A DNA stretch of 64,000 nucleotides from Allobosea sp. Leaf344 (GCF_001426225.1 NZ_LMRT01000014.1:74464-138463), one strand, 5' to 3'. Shown: positions 34,983 through 45,472, counted from the first letter of the stretch. The notes: a model not told the origin generated them from the letters alone. Made by a program: numbers and translations.

Positions 34983-36164
34983 ATGACGACCGCGACCATC
35001 ACGACATTCGCCGCAGGCCTGCTAGCCGCCACCGCGCTCGCAGCGGGCGCGTTAGCCCAGAGCGGCCCGATCAAGATCGGCGTCGTCACGCCGCTCTCGG
35101 GCACCTACACGCCCATCGGCCAGCAGGTCCGCTGGGGCCTCGAACTGGCGGCGAAGGAGATCAACGCGGCCGGCGGCGTCGCGGGCCGCCAGGTCGCGCT
35201 GGTCTTCGAGGACGAGGAGGCAAACCCCGCCGTCGCCGTGCAGAAGGCCGAGAAGCTGTTCCAGGTCGAGAAGGTCGATTTCCTGACCGGAACCGTGAAC
35301 TCCGGCTCGACGCTCGCCGTCGCCCAGCTCGCCGAGCGCAACAACAAGCTGGCGGCGACGACCGTCTCCTTCGCCGACTCCATCACCGGCGACAAATGCT
35401 CGCCCAACATGTTCCGGGTGAACGCGCGCGCCGAACAGCAGTCGGTCGCACTCGCGGCATGGCTCGCCAAGGAGAAGCCCAAGGCCAAGGTCTATTATCT
35501 CGGGCCCGACTACGAGATGGGCCGCTCGACCGTCGCGGCGTTCAAGAGCAGCGCCGAGAAAACCGGCTCGGCGACCGGCGGCGAGGTCTTCGCGCCGCTC
35601 GATTCCAAGGACTACACGCAGTATTTCGGCCAGATCCGCGCGACGCGCCCGCAGGTGCTTTACACCTCGGTCGCCGGTAACGACACGGTGCGGCTGCTGA
35701 CGCAGCTCCAGGATTTCGGCCTTCTCTCGGGCCTCACCGTGGTCGGCGCGTCCGGCACCGTGACCTCGCAGAACATCACCGCGATCGGCGCGGCGGCCGA
35801 GGGCTTCGCCACCGGCGTCGGCTATTCGCCGCAGATCGACCGACCCGAGAACAAAAAGTTCGTCGAGGCCTTCCGCGCGGCCAACAAGGCCGATCCCGAT
35901 CTCTACGGCGCCGACAGCTATGGCGTGCTCTTCGCCTACAAGGCGGCCGTCGAGAAAGCGGGCTCGACCGAGACCGACAAGGTCCGCGAGGCGCTGCGCG
36001 GCCTGACCTGGCAGACCCCGCAGGGGGCCAAGACGATCCGCGCCGGCGACCACCAGGCGATGCAGCCGATGTATGTGGTGCGCGTCACCAAGGGCAAGTT
36101 CGACATCATCGACAATGTCTCCGCCGAGAATGCGATCGGGCCCGACGCCTGCACGCGCTTCTGA
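34983..36164 (+). CDS. branched-chain amino acid-type ABC transporter substrate-binding protein
   Basis: A 393-residue periplasmic binding protein (LivJ/LivK fold, Peripla_BP_6). A Sec signal covers about residues 1-26 (AAGLLAATALAAGALAQ). The mature start IKIGVVTPLSGTYTPIGQQ is typical, with GVAGRQVALVFEDEEANP following. A strong ribosome site (CGGAGGG) precedes the ATG. Many of these proteins bind aromatic or other organic acids and not amino acids, and the catabolic context supports that here. It is followed by two permeases and two ATPases. Confidence 0.92.
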   Translation: MTTATITTFAAGLLAATALAAGALAQSGPIKIGVVTPLSGTYTPIGQQVRWGLELAAKEINAAGGVAGRQVALVFEDEEANPAVAVQKAEKLFQVEKVDFLTGTVNSGSTLAVAQLAERNNKLAATTVSFADSITGDKCSPNMFRVNARAEQQSVALAAWLAKEKPKAKVYYLGPDYEMGRSTVAAFKSSAEKTGSATGGEVFAPLDSKDYTQYFGQIRATRPQVLYTSVAGNDTVRLLTQLQDFGLLSGLTVVGASGTVTSQNITAIGAAAEGFATGVGYSPQIDRPENKKFVEAFRAANKADPDLYGADSYGVLFAYKAAVEKAGSTETDKVREALRGLTWQTPQGAKTIRAGDHQAMQPMYVVRVTKGKFDIIDNVSAENAIGPDACTRF

Positions 36165-36178
36165 ACGCCGCGACCCGT

Positions 36179-36203
36179 CCCCCTCTCCTTGACGGAAAGG
36201 GGG
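36179..36203 (+). other. possible hairpin between binding-protein and permease genes
   Basis: CCCCC at 36179-36183 can pair with GGGGG at 36199-36203 across a short loop with a partial inner stem. Such hairpins often lower expression of permeases relative to the binding protein by protecting the upstream mRNA. There is no T-run, so it is not a classic terminator. Confidence 0.35.
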
Positions 36204-36232
36204 CTCCTGCGCCGTCCCGCGGAGAGGCACCC

Positions 36233-37123
36233 ATGACACCCATCGACTACCTTCAATTCGTCCTCGCACCGCAGGTCGTGAACGGGCTCGCGCTCGGGGT
36301 CGCGGTCGTGCTGGTGGCGCTGGGGCTGACCATCATCTTCGGCATGCTCGACGTCATCAACATGAGCCATGGCGAGTTCTACGCGATCGGGGCCTATGCA
36401 GCGCTGGCGCTGGCTGCGGCCGGCATCGGCTTCTGGTTCCTGCTCGTGCTGGTGCCGATCCTGATGATCCCGCTCGGCATGGCGGCAGAGCGGCTGCTGA
36501 TTCGGCCGGTCTTCGGCAGCAAGGACCGGCACGTCACGACGCTGCTCGTGACCTTCGGCCTCGGGCTGATCGTCGAGGACGTGCTGAAGATCATCTTCGG
36601 CGCCAACACGCAGCGCCCGCCGACGCCGATCTCGGGCGCAAGCGAGATCTTCGGCATCATCCTGCCGAACTACCGGCTGTTCCTCATCCTCGTCGGCGCG
36701 GCGATCGTGCTCGCGGTGGCCTATGTCGTCTATCGGACGCGGCTCGGCGCGATGGTCCGCGCGGCGGCGTTCGACCGCAACATGGCGGCCTCGCTCGGCG
36801 TGCCGGTCTCGCTGGTCTATGCCGGCACATTCGCCTTCGGCGTCGGCCTCGCCGGCCTCGCCGGCGTGCTGCTCGCGCCGATCTATTCGGTATTCCCGAC
36901 CATGGGGCGTGACTTCATCCTCCTCGCCTTCACCGTCGTCATCGTCGGCGGCATGGGCTCGATCTGGGGCGCGGTCGTCGCGGGGCTTCTGCTGACTCAG
37001 GTGCAGGCGCTGGCGAGCCTCGTGATCTCGCCGGTCTGGACCGACCCGATCGTCTTCGGGACCATGGTCGCCTTTCTGGTTTTTCGCCCGCAGGGCCTGT
37101 TCGGGAGGCTCGGCCATGCATGA
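36233..37123 (+). CDS. branched-chain-type ABC transporter permease (LivH-like)
   Basis: A 296-residue inner-membrane permease with eight or so helices. The LivH signature is seen in NGLALGVAVVLVALGLTIIF and MLDVINMSHGEFYAIGAYA near the N-terminus, and FTVVIVGGMGSIWGAVVAG near residue 235. It lies 68 bp after the binding-protein gene, and its stop overlaps the next permease start by 8 bp (ATGCATGA). Confidence 0.93.
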   Translation: MTPIDYLQFVLAPQVVNGLALGVAVVLVALGLTIIFGMLDVINMSHGEFYAIGAYAALALAAAGIGFWFLLVLVPILMIPLGMAAERLLIRPVFGSKDRHVTTLLVTFGLGLIVEDVLKIIFGANTQRPPTPISGASEIFGIILPNYRLFLILVGAAIVLAVAYVVYRTRLGAMVRAAAFDRNMAASLGVPVSLVYAGTFAFGVGLAGLAGVLLAPIYSVFPTMGRDFILLAFTVVIVGGMGSIWGAVVAGLLLTQVQALASLVISPVWTDPIVFGTMVAFLVFRPQGLFGRLGHA

Positions 37124-38164
37124 CCGGCTGACGCAATCCATGCGGGCGAGCCATCTGCTCGCGCTGCTCTTCGTCCTCGCCTCGCTGGGGCTTGCCGCGA
37201 TCGGCGCCGCCACCGGCGACACCTTCTATCTGCGGCTCGGGACCGAGGCGCTGATCTTCGCCGGGCTCGCGCTCTCTGTCGATCTGCTCCTGGGATATTC
37301 CGGTGCGCTCTCGCTCGGACAGGCGCTGTATTTCGGCATCGGCGCCTATGTCTCGGCGCTGACGTTGATGAAGGTCCCGTCTTTCTGGCTCGCCATGGCC
37401 GCGGCCTTCGCCGCCACGCTGATCGCAGCTATCATCGGCGGGCTGATCGCCAACCGGGTCCGCGGCGTCTATTTCGCGCTGATCACCTTTGGCCTCGCGC
37501 AGGTCTTCGCCAAGGTCGTCTATAACACCCGTGAACTGGGCGCCTCGGACGGCATGATCGGCATCCCGGTGATCGAGATCGGGTTCGGACCGCTCTCGGT
37601 CTCCGCCGGCAGTCCGGTCGGTTTCTTCCTCGTCGTGCTCGCCATCATCATGGGGCTCTACGCGCTGACCGCCTACCTGCTCGACACTCCGTTCGGCCGC
37701 GTGCTGACGGCGCTCAAGGCCAATGAGAGGCGCGTGCCCTTCCTCGGTTATTCAGTCTGGCGCGCGCGCATGGCGGCCTATGTGCTGGCCGGGCTGATCG
37801 CGGGGCTGTCGGGCGCGCTCTACCCGATGCTGCGCGGCTTCGTCTCGCCGGAGCTGATGTTCTTCGCGACCTCGGGCAACGCCGTGATCTCGGTCATTCT
37901 CGGCGGCGTCGGCACGCTGATCGGCGCGATCTACGGCTCGGTGCTGCTGGTGATCCTGAAGTCGATCATCGGGAGCTGGACGGAGCACCACCTCATCGTG
38001 ATCGGCGCCCTCTTCATGGTCTGCGTGATGTTCCTGCCCAAGGGTCTGATCGGCTTCGTCAGGCCGCGCATCGAGGCGCTACTGATGCGCCGACCGCAGG
38101 CCGGACCGGTCCTCGCCGAGCCCGCCACCCTGACGCCCATCGCCGTCAAATCCGGGAGCGCATC

Positions 38165-38168
<4 letters not shown>
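37116..38168 (+). CDS. branched-chain-type ABC transporter permease (LivM-like)
   Basis: A 350-residue permease. LivM features include LSVDLLLGYSGALSLGQALY (about residues 51-70), VRGVYFALITFGLAQVF and, in the EAA-like region, ALKANERRVPFLGYSVWRAR. The helices are well defined and no signal peptide is present. It forms a heterodimer with the LivH-like protein. The stop overlaps the first ATPase start by 4 bp. Confidence 0.93.
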
Positions 38169-38908
<740 letters not shown>

Positions 38909-38909
38909 C

Positions 38910-39617
38910 ATGCTCCAGATCAGCGCACTGCACAGCCATTACGGCCTGAGCCACGTCATCCAGGGCATCGACATAGAGGCCGCGCCCGGCGAGGTCATCG
39001 GCATCTTCGGCCGCAACGGCGTCGGCAAGACGACGCTGCTGAAGACGATCGCGGGCTGGGTCAAACCGAGCCAGGGGGCGATTCGGCTCGGCGGCGCGGC
39101 GCTCGATGGCCTGACGCCCGACCGCATCTGCCATGCCGGCGTCGGCTTCGTGCCGGAAGACCGGCGCATCTTTCCTGGGCTCACCGTCGAGGAGAACCTC
39201 TCGCTCGGGCTGTTGCAGGTGAAAGGCCGCTCCTCCCGCGACGAGAAGCGCGCGGTCGAGGGGATCTACGACCGCTTTCACAAGCTGGGCGAACGCCGGC
39301 ACCAGCTCGGCACCACCCTGTCTGGCGGCGAGCAGCAGATGCTCGCCATGGCCCGCGTCATGGTCGGCAAGCCACGCCTGGTCCTGATCGACGAGCCCAG
39401 CGAAGGCCTCGCGCCGATGATCGTCGCGGAAATCTTCGCGATCGTGCGGGAGCTGCGCGAGCAGGGAGCGATTATTCTGCTCGTCGAACAGAACATCCAT
39501 GAGGCGCTCTCGGTCGCCGATCGGTTTCACGTCGTCGAGCGCGGCCAGATCGTCTTCAGCGGCGAAGCCGAGAACGCGGGCGATCGGGAACGCCTGCTGA
39601 AGCTGATCGCCGTCTGA
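38910..39617 (+). CDS. branched-chain-type ABC transporter ATP-binding protein (LivF-like)
   Basis: A 235-residue ATPase. Walker A is GRNGVGKTT (about residues 34-42), signature LSGGEQQML, Walker B LVLIDEPSEGLAP and the switch region LLVEQNIHEAL. This completes a five-component importer (binding protein, two permeases, two ATPases). It is followed at 5 bp by an alpha/beta hydrolase gene. Confidence 0.94.
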   Translation: MLQISALHSHYGLSHVIQGIDIEAAPGEVIGIFGRNGVGKTTLLKTIAGWVKPSQGAIRLGGAALDGLTPDRICHAGVGFVPEDRRIFPGLTVEENLSLGLLQVKGRSSRDEKRAVEGIYDRFHKLGERRHQLGTTLSGGEQQMLAMARVMVGKPRLVLIDEPSEGLAPMIVAEIFAIVRELREQGAIILLVEQNIHEALSVADRFHVVERGQIVFSGEAENAGDRERLLKLIAV

Positions 39618-39622
39618 ACCCG

Positions 39623-40423
39623 ATGCCGCGGCGCTTCATTCTGGGTGGCTGGCTCCACTATCGGGTGTTCGGCCAACTTGGGACCGGAGCGCCGCCGATC
39701 ATTCTGCTGCATCACGGCTTCGGTCATGCCGATGGCTGGGAGCGCTTTCCGCAGGCGCTGCGGCAGGCGACGGGACGCACCGTGCTGGCCTATTCTCGCG
39801 CTGGCTGCGGCCGCTCGGAGCCCGGTCGGGCGGTGAGGGGCGTCGATTATCTGGAGCGCGAGGCCTGCGATACGCTGCCGGCGCTGATGGCTTCGCTGGG
39901 GCTCGAACGGGCCTGCCTCTACGGACACAGCGACGGGGCGACGATCGCCCTGATCGCAGCCGCGCGCCGTCCATGTCTGGTCGAGGCCGTCATTGCCGAG
40001 GCCCCTCATGTCTTTGCCGAGCCGAAGACCCTGGAGGGCGTGAGCGCAATGACGCAGCGCTTCGAGACCGACCCCGCCTTTCGCCGCAAGCTCGCCCGCG
40101 GCCACAACGATCCGTGTGGGGCATTCCGGTCATGGAGCGACGTCTGGCTCTCGCCCGCCTTCGCGCACTGGTCGATCGCGTCGCTGTTGCCGGCGATCTT
40201 CGCGTCACTCCTGCTTCTGCAGGGCGATTCCGATCCGTTCGGCAGCGCTCGTCACGTCAAGCTGGCGCATGATGCGGCGGCAGGCTCCGTAACGACGCGT
40301 CTTCTGCCTGGCTGCGGGCATGCGCCTCACCGGGCGGAGCCCCGCATTCCAGGCTGGGTCTCAACCTTGCTGCGACGGCGGCCAGGCCGGACGGGTAAGC
40401 GCTGGTTCGATGCAGTGTTTTGA
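39623..40423 (+). CDS. alpha/beta hydrolase
   Basis: A 266-residue alpha/beta hydrolase. The oxyanion loop is LLHHGFGHADGW (about residues 31-42), the nucleophile is in YGHSDGATIAL (about residue 95), the acid in LQGDSDPFG and the His in GCGHAPHRAE. It is the last gene of the cluster that starts at 28216. It may cleave an ester or a ring-opened CoA or C-C bond product. Family comparisons alone do not decide. Confidence 0.88.
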   Translation: MPRRFILGGWLHYRVFGQLGTGAPPIILLHHGFGHADGWERFPQALRQATGRTVLAYSRAGCGRSEPGRAVRGVDYLEREACDTLPALMASLGLERACLYGHSDGATIALIAAARRPCLVEAVIAEAPHVFAEPKTLEGVSAMTQRFETDPAFRRKLARGHNDPCGAFRSWSDVWLSPAFAHWSIASLLPAIFASLLLLQGDSDPFGSARHVKLAHDAAAGSVTTRLLPGCGHAPHRAEPRIPGWVSTLLRRRPGRTGKRWFDAVF

Positions 40424-40644
40424 TCAGGTGGAACTCTATCGAGACGTCAGCTGAACATCTTCCAGGGTTTCGGCTGGAAGGCGGGAGGGCTTATCTGGCT
40501 CAAAGCCCTGGTCGGAACCTGGTTGCTGTTAGGTAATGCTTGGCCTGTCTCGAGAATGCGGAGCCGGTGGGCATCGGTTCCAACGTCTGCTCATCGGCAG
40601 AGTGCCAATGTCGGCTTTTGGCGCATCGCGTCGAAGGTGGAACG

Positions 40645-40881
40645 TCAGCTTTCCGGCGGCGGCGTATCGTCCTCTCCCGACCCATCGCTGACTTCTGCCG
40701 TGGGCGTGCTTAAACCTATTGAAACGTGTCGCCGCCGGTCGGCGCTTAGCAATACCAGGCGAATTGCCATTATGACTTCGGCCGGCAAGGTCATCAGCCC
40801 TGCGAAGGCCTCCACCGCGTTCGGCAGCTCTCGGCCGCCGAAATTCCAGAATGCTGTCAACGAAGACACAAAAGCGATCAA
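40645..40881 (-). CDS. small hypothetical membrane peptide (paralogue of 24828-25013)
   Basis: A 78-residue product, possibly starting at TTG 40881, whose first about 45 residues match the 24828-25013 product: AFVSSLTAFWNFGGRELPNA followed by an aliphatic segment (GLMTLPAEVIMAIRLVLL). The tail is polar and acidic (VSDGSGEDD). One membrane helix is likely. Both copies sit in non-coding, repeat-bearing regions, so they may belong to a mobile or decaying element. The start codon is uncertain. Confidence 0.4.
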   Translation of the reverse strand: MIAFVSSLTAFWNFGGRELPNAVEAFAGLMTLPAEVIMAIRLVLLSADRRRHVSIGLSTPTAEVSDGSGEDDTPPPES

Positions 40882-41050
40882 CCGATTAAGCTAACCTCGG
40901 CGCGCCTGTGAGGTCCTTGCCTTCGGCTTACGCGTGCACGAAATGCAGCGCCCGCGAGCGTGCAGCAGAACGGCGACCGCACGAGCCACAGAGCAACGCC
41001 TGCCCCCCCTACCGACACGCACCAAAAACCCATCGCCCCCCATCGCCCAA

Positions 41051-41080
41051 TAAAAAAGCCCCGCCTGGGAAGGCGGGGCT
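41051..41080 (-). terminator. rho-independent terminator of the MHS transporter gene
   Basis: On the minus strand a 10-bp perfect stem AGCCCCGCCT/AGGCGGGGCT with a 4-base loop is followed by a run of six T (TAAAAAA on the plus strand, 41051-41057). It lies 20 bp past the stop of the transporter gene at 41101. Confidence 0.9.
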
Positions 41081-41100
41081 GGTCGTCGCGAGGTTTCGGC

Positions 41101-42774
41101 TCAGTTTTCGTGGGTCATGATGTCCCGGTCCTTCGTCTCGGGCACGAAGAGCATGCCGATCACGAAGGTCATCATGGCGATCACGATCGGGTACCAGAGG
41201 CCGTAATAGATGTCGCCGGTGCCGGCCACCATCGCGAAGGAGGTCGCGGGCAGCAGGCCGCCGAACCAGCCATTGCCGATATGGTAGGGCAGCGACATGC
41301 CGGTGTAGCGGATGCGGGTCGGGAAGAGTTCGACCAAGGCGGCGGCGATCGGGCCGTAGACCATCGTCACATAGATCACCAGGATCGTCAGGATGCCGAT
41401 GATCGTCAGCGACTGCGACCCGGCCAGGGCGCTGAAGAAGCCGACCTTGACGATGCGGGCGTCACCGGGAGCGGGATAGCCCGCGGCGACGGCTTCACGC
41501 GCCAGATTGGCGGCGAAGCCGGCATCGATGGCGAGATCCTTGCCGTTGACGGTGACCTTCGCCGGGGTGCCGGCGGGGGCCGGAGCCTGGGTGTAGACGA
41601 TGGCCTGGGTCGCGAGCGTCCTGCGGGCGATGTCGCAGGGCGCCGTGAAGGTGCGCACGCCGACCGGATCGAAGACCGAGCCGCAGCTGGCGGGATCGGC
41701 GACGACCTGGACCTTGACGTTGGTGTGGGCCGCGGCGAGGCCGGGATTGGCGGCCTTGGTCAGGGCGCTGAACAGCGGGAAATAGGTCAGCGCCGCGATC
41801 AGGCAGCCGGCCAGGATGACCGGCTTGCGGCCGATCCGGTCCGACAGCGAGCCGAAGAAGATGAAGCCGCCGGTGCCGAGGATGAGCGACCAGGCGATCA
41901 GCACGTTGGCCGAATAGAGATCGACCTTCAGGATGCTCTGGATGAAGAACAGCGCGTAGAACTGCCCGGTATACCAGACGACGGCCTGGCCGGCGGTGAG
42001 GCCGAACAGCGCGAGCAGCGCGATGCGGGCGTTCTTCCACTGGCCGAAAGCCTCCGAGAGCGGCGCCTTCGAGCCGGTGCCCTCTTCCTTCATCTTCTGG
42101 AAGGCAGGGGATTCCTGCATCTGCAGGCGGATCCAGACCGAGATGGCGAGCAGGAAGATCGACAGCAGGAAGGGAATGCGCCAGCCCCAGGCGGCGAAGT
42201 CGGCCTCGCCCATATTGACGCGGATGCCGAGGATCACGAGCAGCGAGAGCAGCAGCCCCAGCGTCGCGGTGGTCTGGATCCAGGAGGTGTAGAAGCCGCG
42301 GCGGCCGGTGGGCGCGTGCTCGGCGACATAGACCGCCGCTCCGCCATATTCACCGCCGAGCGCCAGGCCCTGCAGCATGCGCAGCGCGATCAGAATGACC
42401 GGCGCGGCCCAGCCGATGGTGTTGTAGCTGGGCAGGAGGCCGACCAGGAAGGTCGAGGCGCCCATGATCACGATGGTGACGAGGAAGGTGTATTTGCGGC
42501 CGATCAGATCGCCCAGGCGGCCGAAGAACAGCGCGCCGAAGGGACGCACCAGAAACCCCGCCGCGAAGGCGAGCAGCGCGAAGATGGCGCGGGTATTGGG
42601 ATCGAAGGCGGAGAAGAAATGCGCGCCGATCATCACGGCGAGCGAGCCGTAGAGATAGAAATCATACCACTCGAACACGGTCCCCAGCGAGGATGCGAGA
42701 ATGACGCGCTTCTCCTCTCTGGTCATCGGGCGGGCCGCGACCTTCGCCCCCGTTGCCTGTGCTGCCATGCTCAT
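41101..42774 (-). CDS. MHS-family MFS transporter (metabolite:H+ symporter)
   Basis: A 557-residue MFS protein. MHS features include SSLGTVFEWYDFYLYGSLA (helix 1, about residues 30-48), FLVRPFGALFFGRLGDLIGR (about 95-114) and GGEYGGAAVYVAEHAP. Between helices 8 and 9 there is a periplasmic insert of about 110 residues with two Cys, as in long alphaproteobacterial MHS members. ATG 42774 gives MSMAAQ; a second ATG 6 bp later is equally possible. It diverges from a KdpD-like kinase gene, so the kinase/regulator pair may control it. The substrate is probably a carboxylate. Confidence 0.88.
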   Translation of the reverse strand: MSMAAQATGAKVAARPMTREEKRVILASSLGTVFEWYDFYLYGSLAVMIGAHFFSAFDPNTRAIFALLAFAAGFLVRPFGALFFGRLGDLIGRKYTFLVTIVIMGASTFLVGLLPSYNTIGWAAPVILIALRMLQGLALGGEYGGAAVYVAEHAPTGRRGFYTSWIQTTATLGLLLSLLVILGIRVNMGEADFAAWGWRIPFLLSIFLLAISVWIRLQMQESPAFQKMKEEGTGSKAPLSEAFGQWKNARIALLALFGLTAGQAVVWYTGQFYALFFIQSILKVDLYSANVLIAWSLILGTGGFIFFGSLSDRIGRKPVILAGCLIAALTYFPLFSALTKAANPGLAAAHTNVKVQVVADPASCGSVFDPVGVRTFTAPCDIARRTLATQAIVYTQAPAPAGTPAKVTVNGKDLAIDAGFAANLAREAVAAGYPAPGDARIVKVGFFSALAGSQSLTIIGILTILVIYVTMVYGPIAAALVELFPTRIRYTGMSLPYHIGNGWFGGLLPATSFAMVAGTGDIYYGLWYPIVIAMMTFVIGMLFVPETKDRDIMTHEN

Positions 42775-43194
42775 CGCGTCAACTCCCTCGATTGCCCCGG
42801 CAGGAGGACGATCCACGCTGCCTGTCGCCTGTCCCGTCTGTGTCCGGCGGGATTCCAGCCGAGCCCGACGCGCAGCTTTCGGCATGCGATACGGACCGAG
42901 CCGAAGGAATGCGCGCGGGCAGGGCGGCGTGCAACGGAGCACTTGGTCTTGCGTCTTTGGTCCTACGACTATCGGCCACGGACCTTTCTCCGGCACGAAA
43001 GCCGCGACGGCCGAGGTGCTCCGGCAACAGCCTCCCTTGGCCTAAAGCGCAGTGGCGCCGCGCGATCGCGGCTATTACTGCTGGCTGTGGGGTGCTGCGG
43101 AGGCTGCCCCGCGGCCGGCCCCGTCCGTGTCGCCAGTCTCTGCGCCATCGCGACACTGGCGAGATGGCGCCACCTCCCAGCGGAGCGACCGGAG
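42775..43194. promoter_or_regulatory. divergent promoter region
   Basis: These 420 bp separate the MHS transporter start from the sensor kinase start. No gene is supported. The kinase frame is open through the whole region but the text is not protein-like. Promoters for both directions should be here. Confidence 0.5.
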
Positions 43195-44733
43195 ATGAAA
43201 GGCAGACAGGCCCCCGGTGATCTCATCGGCGCGACCATCATGGTCATCGGCGCCACGGGGCTGGCGGCGTCGCTCACCCTGATCGCGCCGCTGGAAAGCG
43301 TCTCCGCCATCTACATGCTGCCGGTCCTGGTTTCCGCCGTCCGCTACGGGACCAAGCCCGCCATGCTGGCGGCCCTGCTCGGCGCCTTCTCGACTTCGCT
43401 CTTCTATCCGCCGGTCCTCAGCATCCAGGTCGTCCAGCCCTGGCAGATCGTCGATCTCGTGATCTCCCTGTCGGTCGCGCTGGTGATGGGGCGGCTCGCG
43501 GCGCAGACCCGCGACGAGATGCTGGCAGCGCGCCAGCGCGAAGGCCAGATCAAGCGGCTCTACGATCTCGGCTCGGCCATGGCCGCCGCGAGCGATGCCG
43601 AAGCGATCTACACGATCGTCGCCGCCCATATGAGCGAAGCCCTGAGTCGGCCCGTCGCGGTCTTCGTCGCCGGCGCGAGCGGCCGGATCGATTCGATCCC
43701 GAGCCCGGTCGTCGGCGAGGCGCAGGAGCGGGTGCTGAAGCCGGCTGTCGAACGCACCCTCGCGGCGCCACCCGGTGCGGCGCGGGACCGGGCGGAATTC
43801 GTCGAGGTCCCGGGCGGCGAATCCTGGCTGCTCTTCCCCCTCGGCGATGCGGAGCGCGCCGGGGCGGTGCTCGCCGTCGCCTTCGGGCGCGACGGCGTCG
43901 CCCCGGCGAGCGAGGTGATCGAGGAGGCGCGGCTGATCCTGCGCGAGGGCTCGCGCTCGCTGGAGCGACTCGGCCTGACCCGCGCCGTCGAGGAACGCAA
44001 TATGCGTCAGCGCAGCGACGAATTGCGCGATATCCTGCTCGAATCGGTGTCTCACGAGCTGCGGACGCCGATCGCCGGCATCATGGGCTCGGCCGGTGTT
44101 CTCGCCGCGGCGCCGGCGCTTCGCGACGAGCCGCAGCTGGTCGAGCTCGCCTGCGGGATCGAGGCGGAATCGCGCCGCCTCGACATGCGCATCCAGAGCC
44201 TGCTCGACGTGACCCGCATCCGCTCCGGCGCGCTGGTGCCGAGGCTCGAGGCGATCGACCTGCTCGACGTGGTCAATGCGGCGCTCGATGCGGCCGCGGA
44301 CCGGCTGCGGGAGCACCGGATCTGCCGCGAATTCGGGCCGGATCTGCCGCTGGTCCGCATCGATGCGGTGCTGGTGGAACAGGCCCTGATCAATCTCCTG
44401 GAAAACGCCGGCAAATTCAGCCCGCCCGGCTCGACGATCCGCATCGGCGTGCGGACCGAGGCCGAGACCGTGCGGATCACGGTCAGCGACGAGGGCGCCG
44501 GGCTCGAGCCGAGCCAGCGCGAGCAGATCTTCGAGCGCTTCTATCGCGGCGCGCGCCATGCCGATCTCGCCGGTGGCAGCGGGCTCGGCCTGACCATCGC
44601 CCAGGTCTTCGTCGCGGCCAATGGCGGGCGCATCGATGCCAGCAGCGCGGGTCCGGGGCAGGGCACCAGGCTCGCCGTCACGCTGCCGCGCCTGCGCGAG
44701 GCGCCCGCGCGCGAGGGAGACGAGCATGAGTGA
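43195..44733 (+). CDS. KdpD-like sensor histidine kinase (DUF4118)
   Basis: A 512-residue kinase. The N-terminus has four membrane helices of the DUF4118 (KdpD) type (about residues 10-95, for example SAIYMLPVLVSAVRYGTKPA), then a GAF-like region. The phospho-His287 is in ESVSHELRTPIAGIMGS and the ATPase has NLLENAGKFSP, DEGAGL and GSGLGLTIA. It lacks the cytosolic KdpD sensor and Usp domains, so potassium sensing is not implied. The ATG at 43195 follows GGAG. Its stop overlaps the response-regulator start by 8 bp. Confidence 0.88.
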   Translation: MKGRQAPGDLIGATIMVIGATGLAASLTLIAPLESVSAIYMLPVLVSAVRYGTKPAMLAALLGAFSTSLFYPPVLSIQVVQPWQIVDLVISLSVALVMGRLAAQTRDEMLAARQREGQIKRLYDLGSAMAAASDAEAIYTIVAAHMSEALSRPVAVFVAGASGRIDSIPSPVVGEAQERVLKPAVERTLAAPPGAARDRAEFVEVPGGESWLLFPLGDAERAGAVLAVAFGRDGVAPASEVIEEARLILREGSRSLERLGLTRAVEERNMRQRSDELRDILLESVSHELRTPIAGIMGSAGVLAAAPALRDEPQLVELACGIEAESRRLDMRIQSLLDVTRIRSGALVPRLEAIDLLDVVNAALDAAADRLREHRICREFGPDLPLVRIDAVLVEQALINLLENAGKFSPPGSTIRIGVRTEAETVRITVSDEGAGLEPSQREQIFERFYRGARHADLAGGSGLGLTIAQVFVAANGGRIDASSAGPGQGTRLAVTLPRLREAPAREGDEHE

Positions 44734-45472
44734 CGCCGCCGCGACCCTGCCCCTGCTGGCGCTGATCGTCGATGACGAGCCGCAGATCCGGCGCTTCGTC
44801 AAGGCGGGGCTGGAAATGCAGGGATTCCGCATCGCCGAGGCCAAGACCGCGCGCGAAGCCATCGATCTCGCGGTGATGCGCGCGCCGGATCTGGCGATCC
44901 TCGATCTCGGCTTGCCAGATGCGGACGGCGCCACCGTCCTCGCCGCGATCCGGTCCTGGTCGCAGCTTCCGGTCATCGTGCTCTCGGTCCGCAGCACGGA
45001 AACCGAGAAGATCGCGCTGCTCGAGGCGGGCGCCGATGATTACATCGTCAAGCCGTTCAGCATGGCCGAGCTGCTTGCGAGGGTGCGCGTCGTCCTGCGC
45101 CGCAGCGCGCCGCGCGGCACCTCGTCCCCGCTGATCCGCGTCGGCGAGCTCAGCCTGGATCTCGCCCAGCGCATCGTCAGCCGTGACGGCGCGCCGGTGA
45201 CGCTTTCGCCGAAGCAATTCGCCCTCCTGACCGCGCTGGCCAGGCATCACGGCATGGTTCTGACCCATCGCCAGCTGATGCGGGAGCTCTGGCCGCAGGG
45301 CCCGGAGGAGGATGTCCAATATCTGCGCATCCTGATGAAGAAGCTGCGCGACCGCATCGAGCCGGAGCCCGCGCGCCCGCTCTACATCGCCACGGAACTC
45401 GCTGTCGGCTATCGGCTGCGAACCCAGGAGCAGCTCGACGCCATCCTCCGGACCACGCCCGCGGAGGAGTAG
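44726..45472 (+). CDS. OmpR/KdpE-type response regulator
   Basis: A 248-residue regulator. The receiver has LIVDDEPQIRR, phospho-Asp in LAILDLGLPDADG (about residue 61) and Lys in YIVKPFSMAEL (about 110). The C-terminal winged helix spans about 135-235 (LSPKQFALLTALARHHGMVL, VQYLRILMKKLRDRIEPE, VGYRL). ATG 44726 overlaps the kinase gene by 8 bp. It is the cognate partner of the kinase. Possible targets are the divergent MHS transporter or the genes downstream. Confidence 0.92.
   Translation: MSDAAATLPLLALIVDDEPQIRRFVKAGLEMQGFRIAEAKTAREAIDLAVMRAPDLAILDLGLPDADGATVLAAIRSWSQLPVIVLSVRSTETEKIALLEAGADDYIVKPFSMAELLARVRVVLRRSAPRGTSSPLIRVGELSLDLAQRIVSRDGAPVTLSPKQFALLTALARHHGMVLTHRQLMRELWPQGPEEDVQYLRILMKKLRDRIEPEPARPLYIATELAVGYRLRTQEQLDAILRTTPAEE

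Larger units (their letters stand above)
40424..41100. other. intergenic region with small ORF and terminator
   Basis: This 677-bp region follows the catabolic cluster. It contains the second copy of the small membrane-peptide family (minus strand), the 15-base CGGCTTTTGGCGCAT shared with the 27-kb repeat, and the terminator of the MHS transporter gene. Nothing else was recognised. Confidence 0.5.

Noticed and set aside
36179..36203. Rho-independent terminator between binding-protein and permease genes
   Set aside because: The hairpin has no T-run and the importer genes clearly belong together, so it is listed only as a possible mRNA-processing hairpin.
40960..43194. Open frame extending the KdpD-like kinase upstream by about 745 codons
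   Set aside because: It lies antisense to the MHS transporter and has no domain similarity; the DUF4118 domain starts right at 43195.
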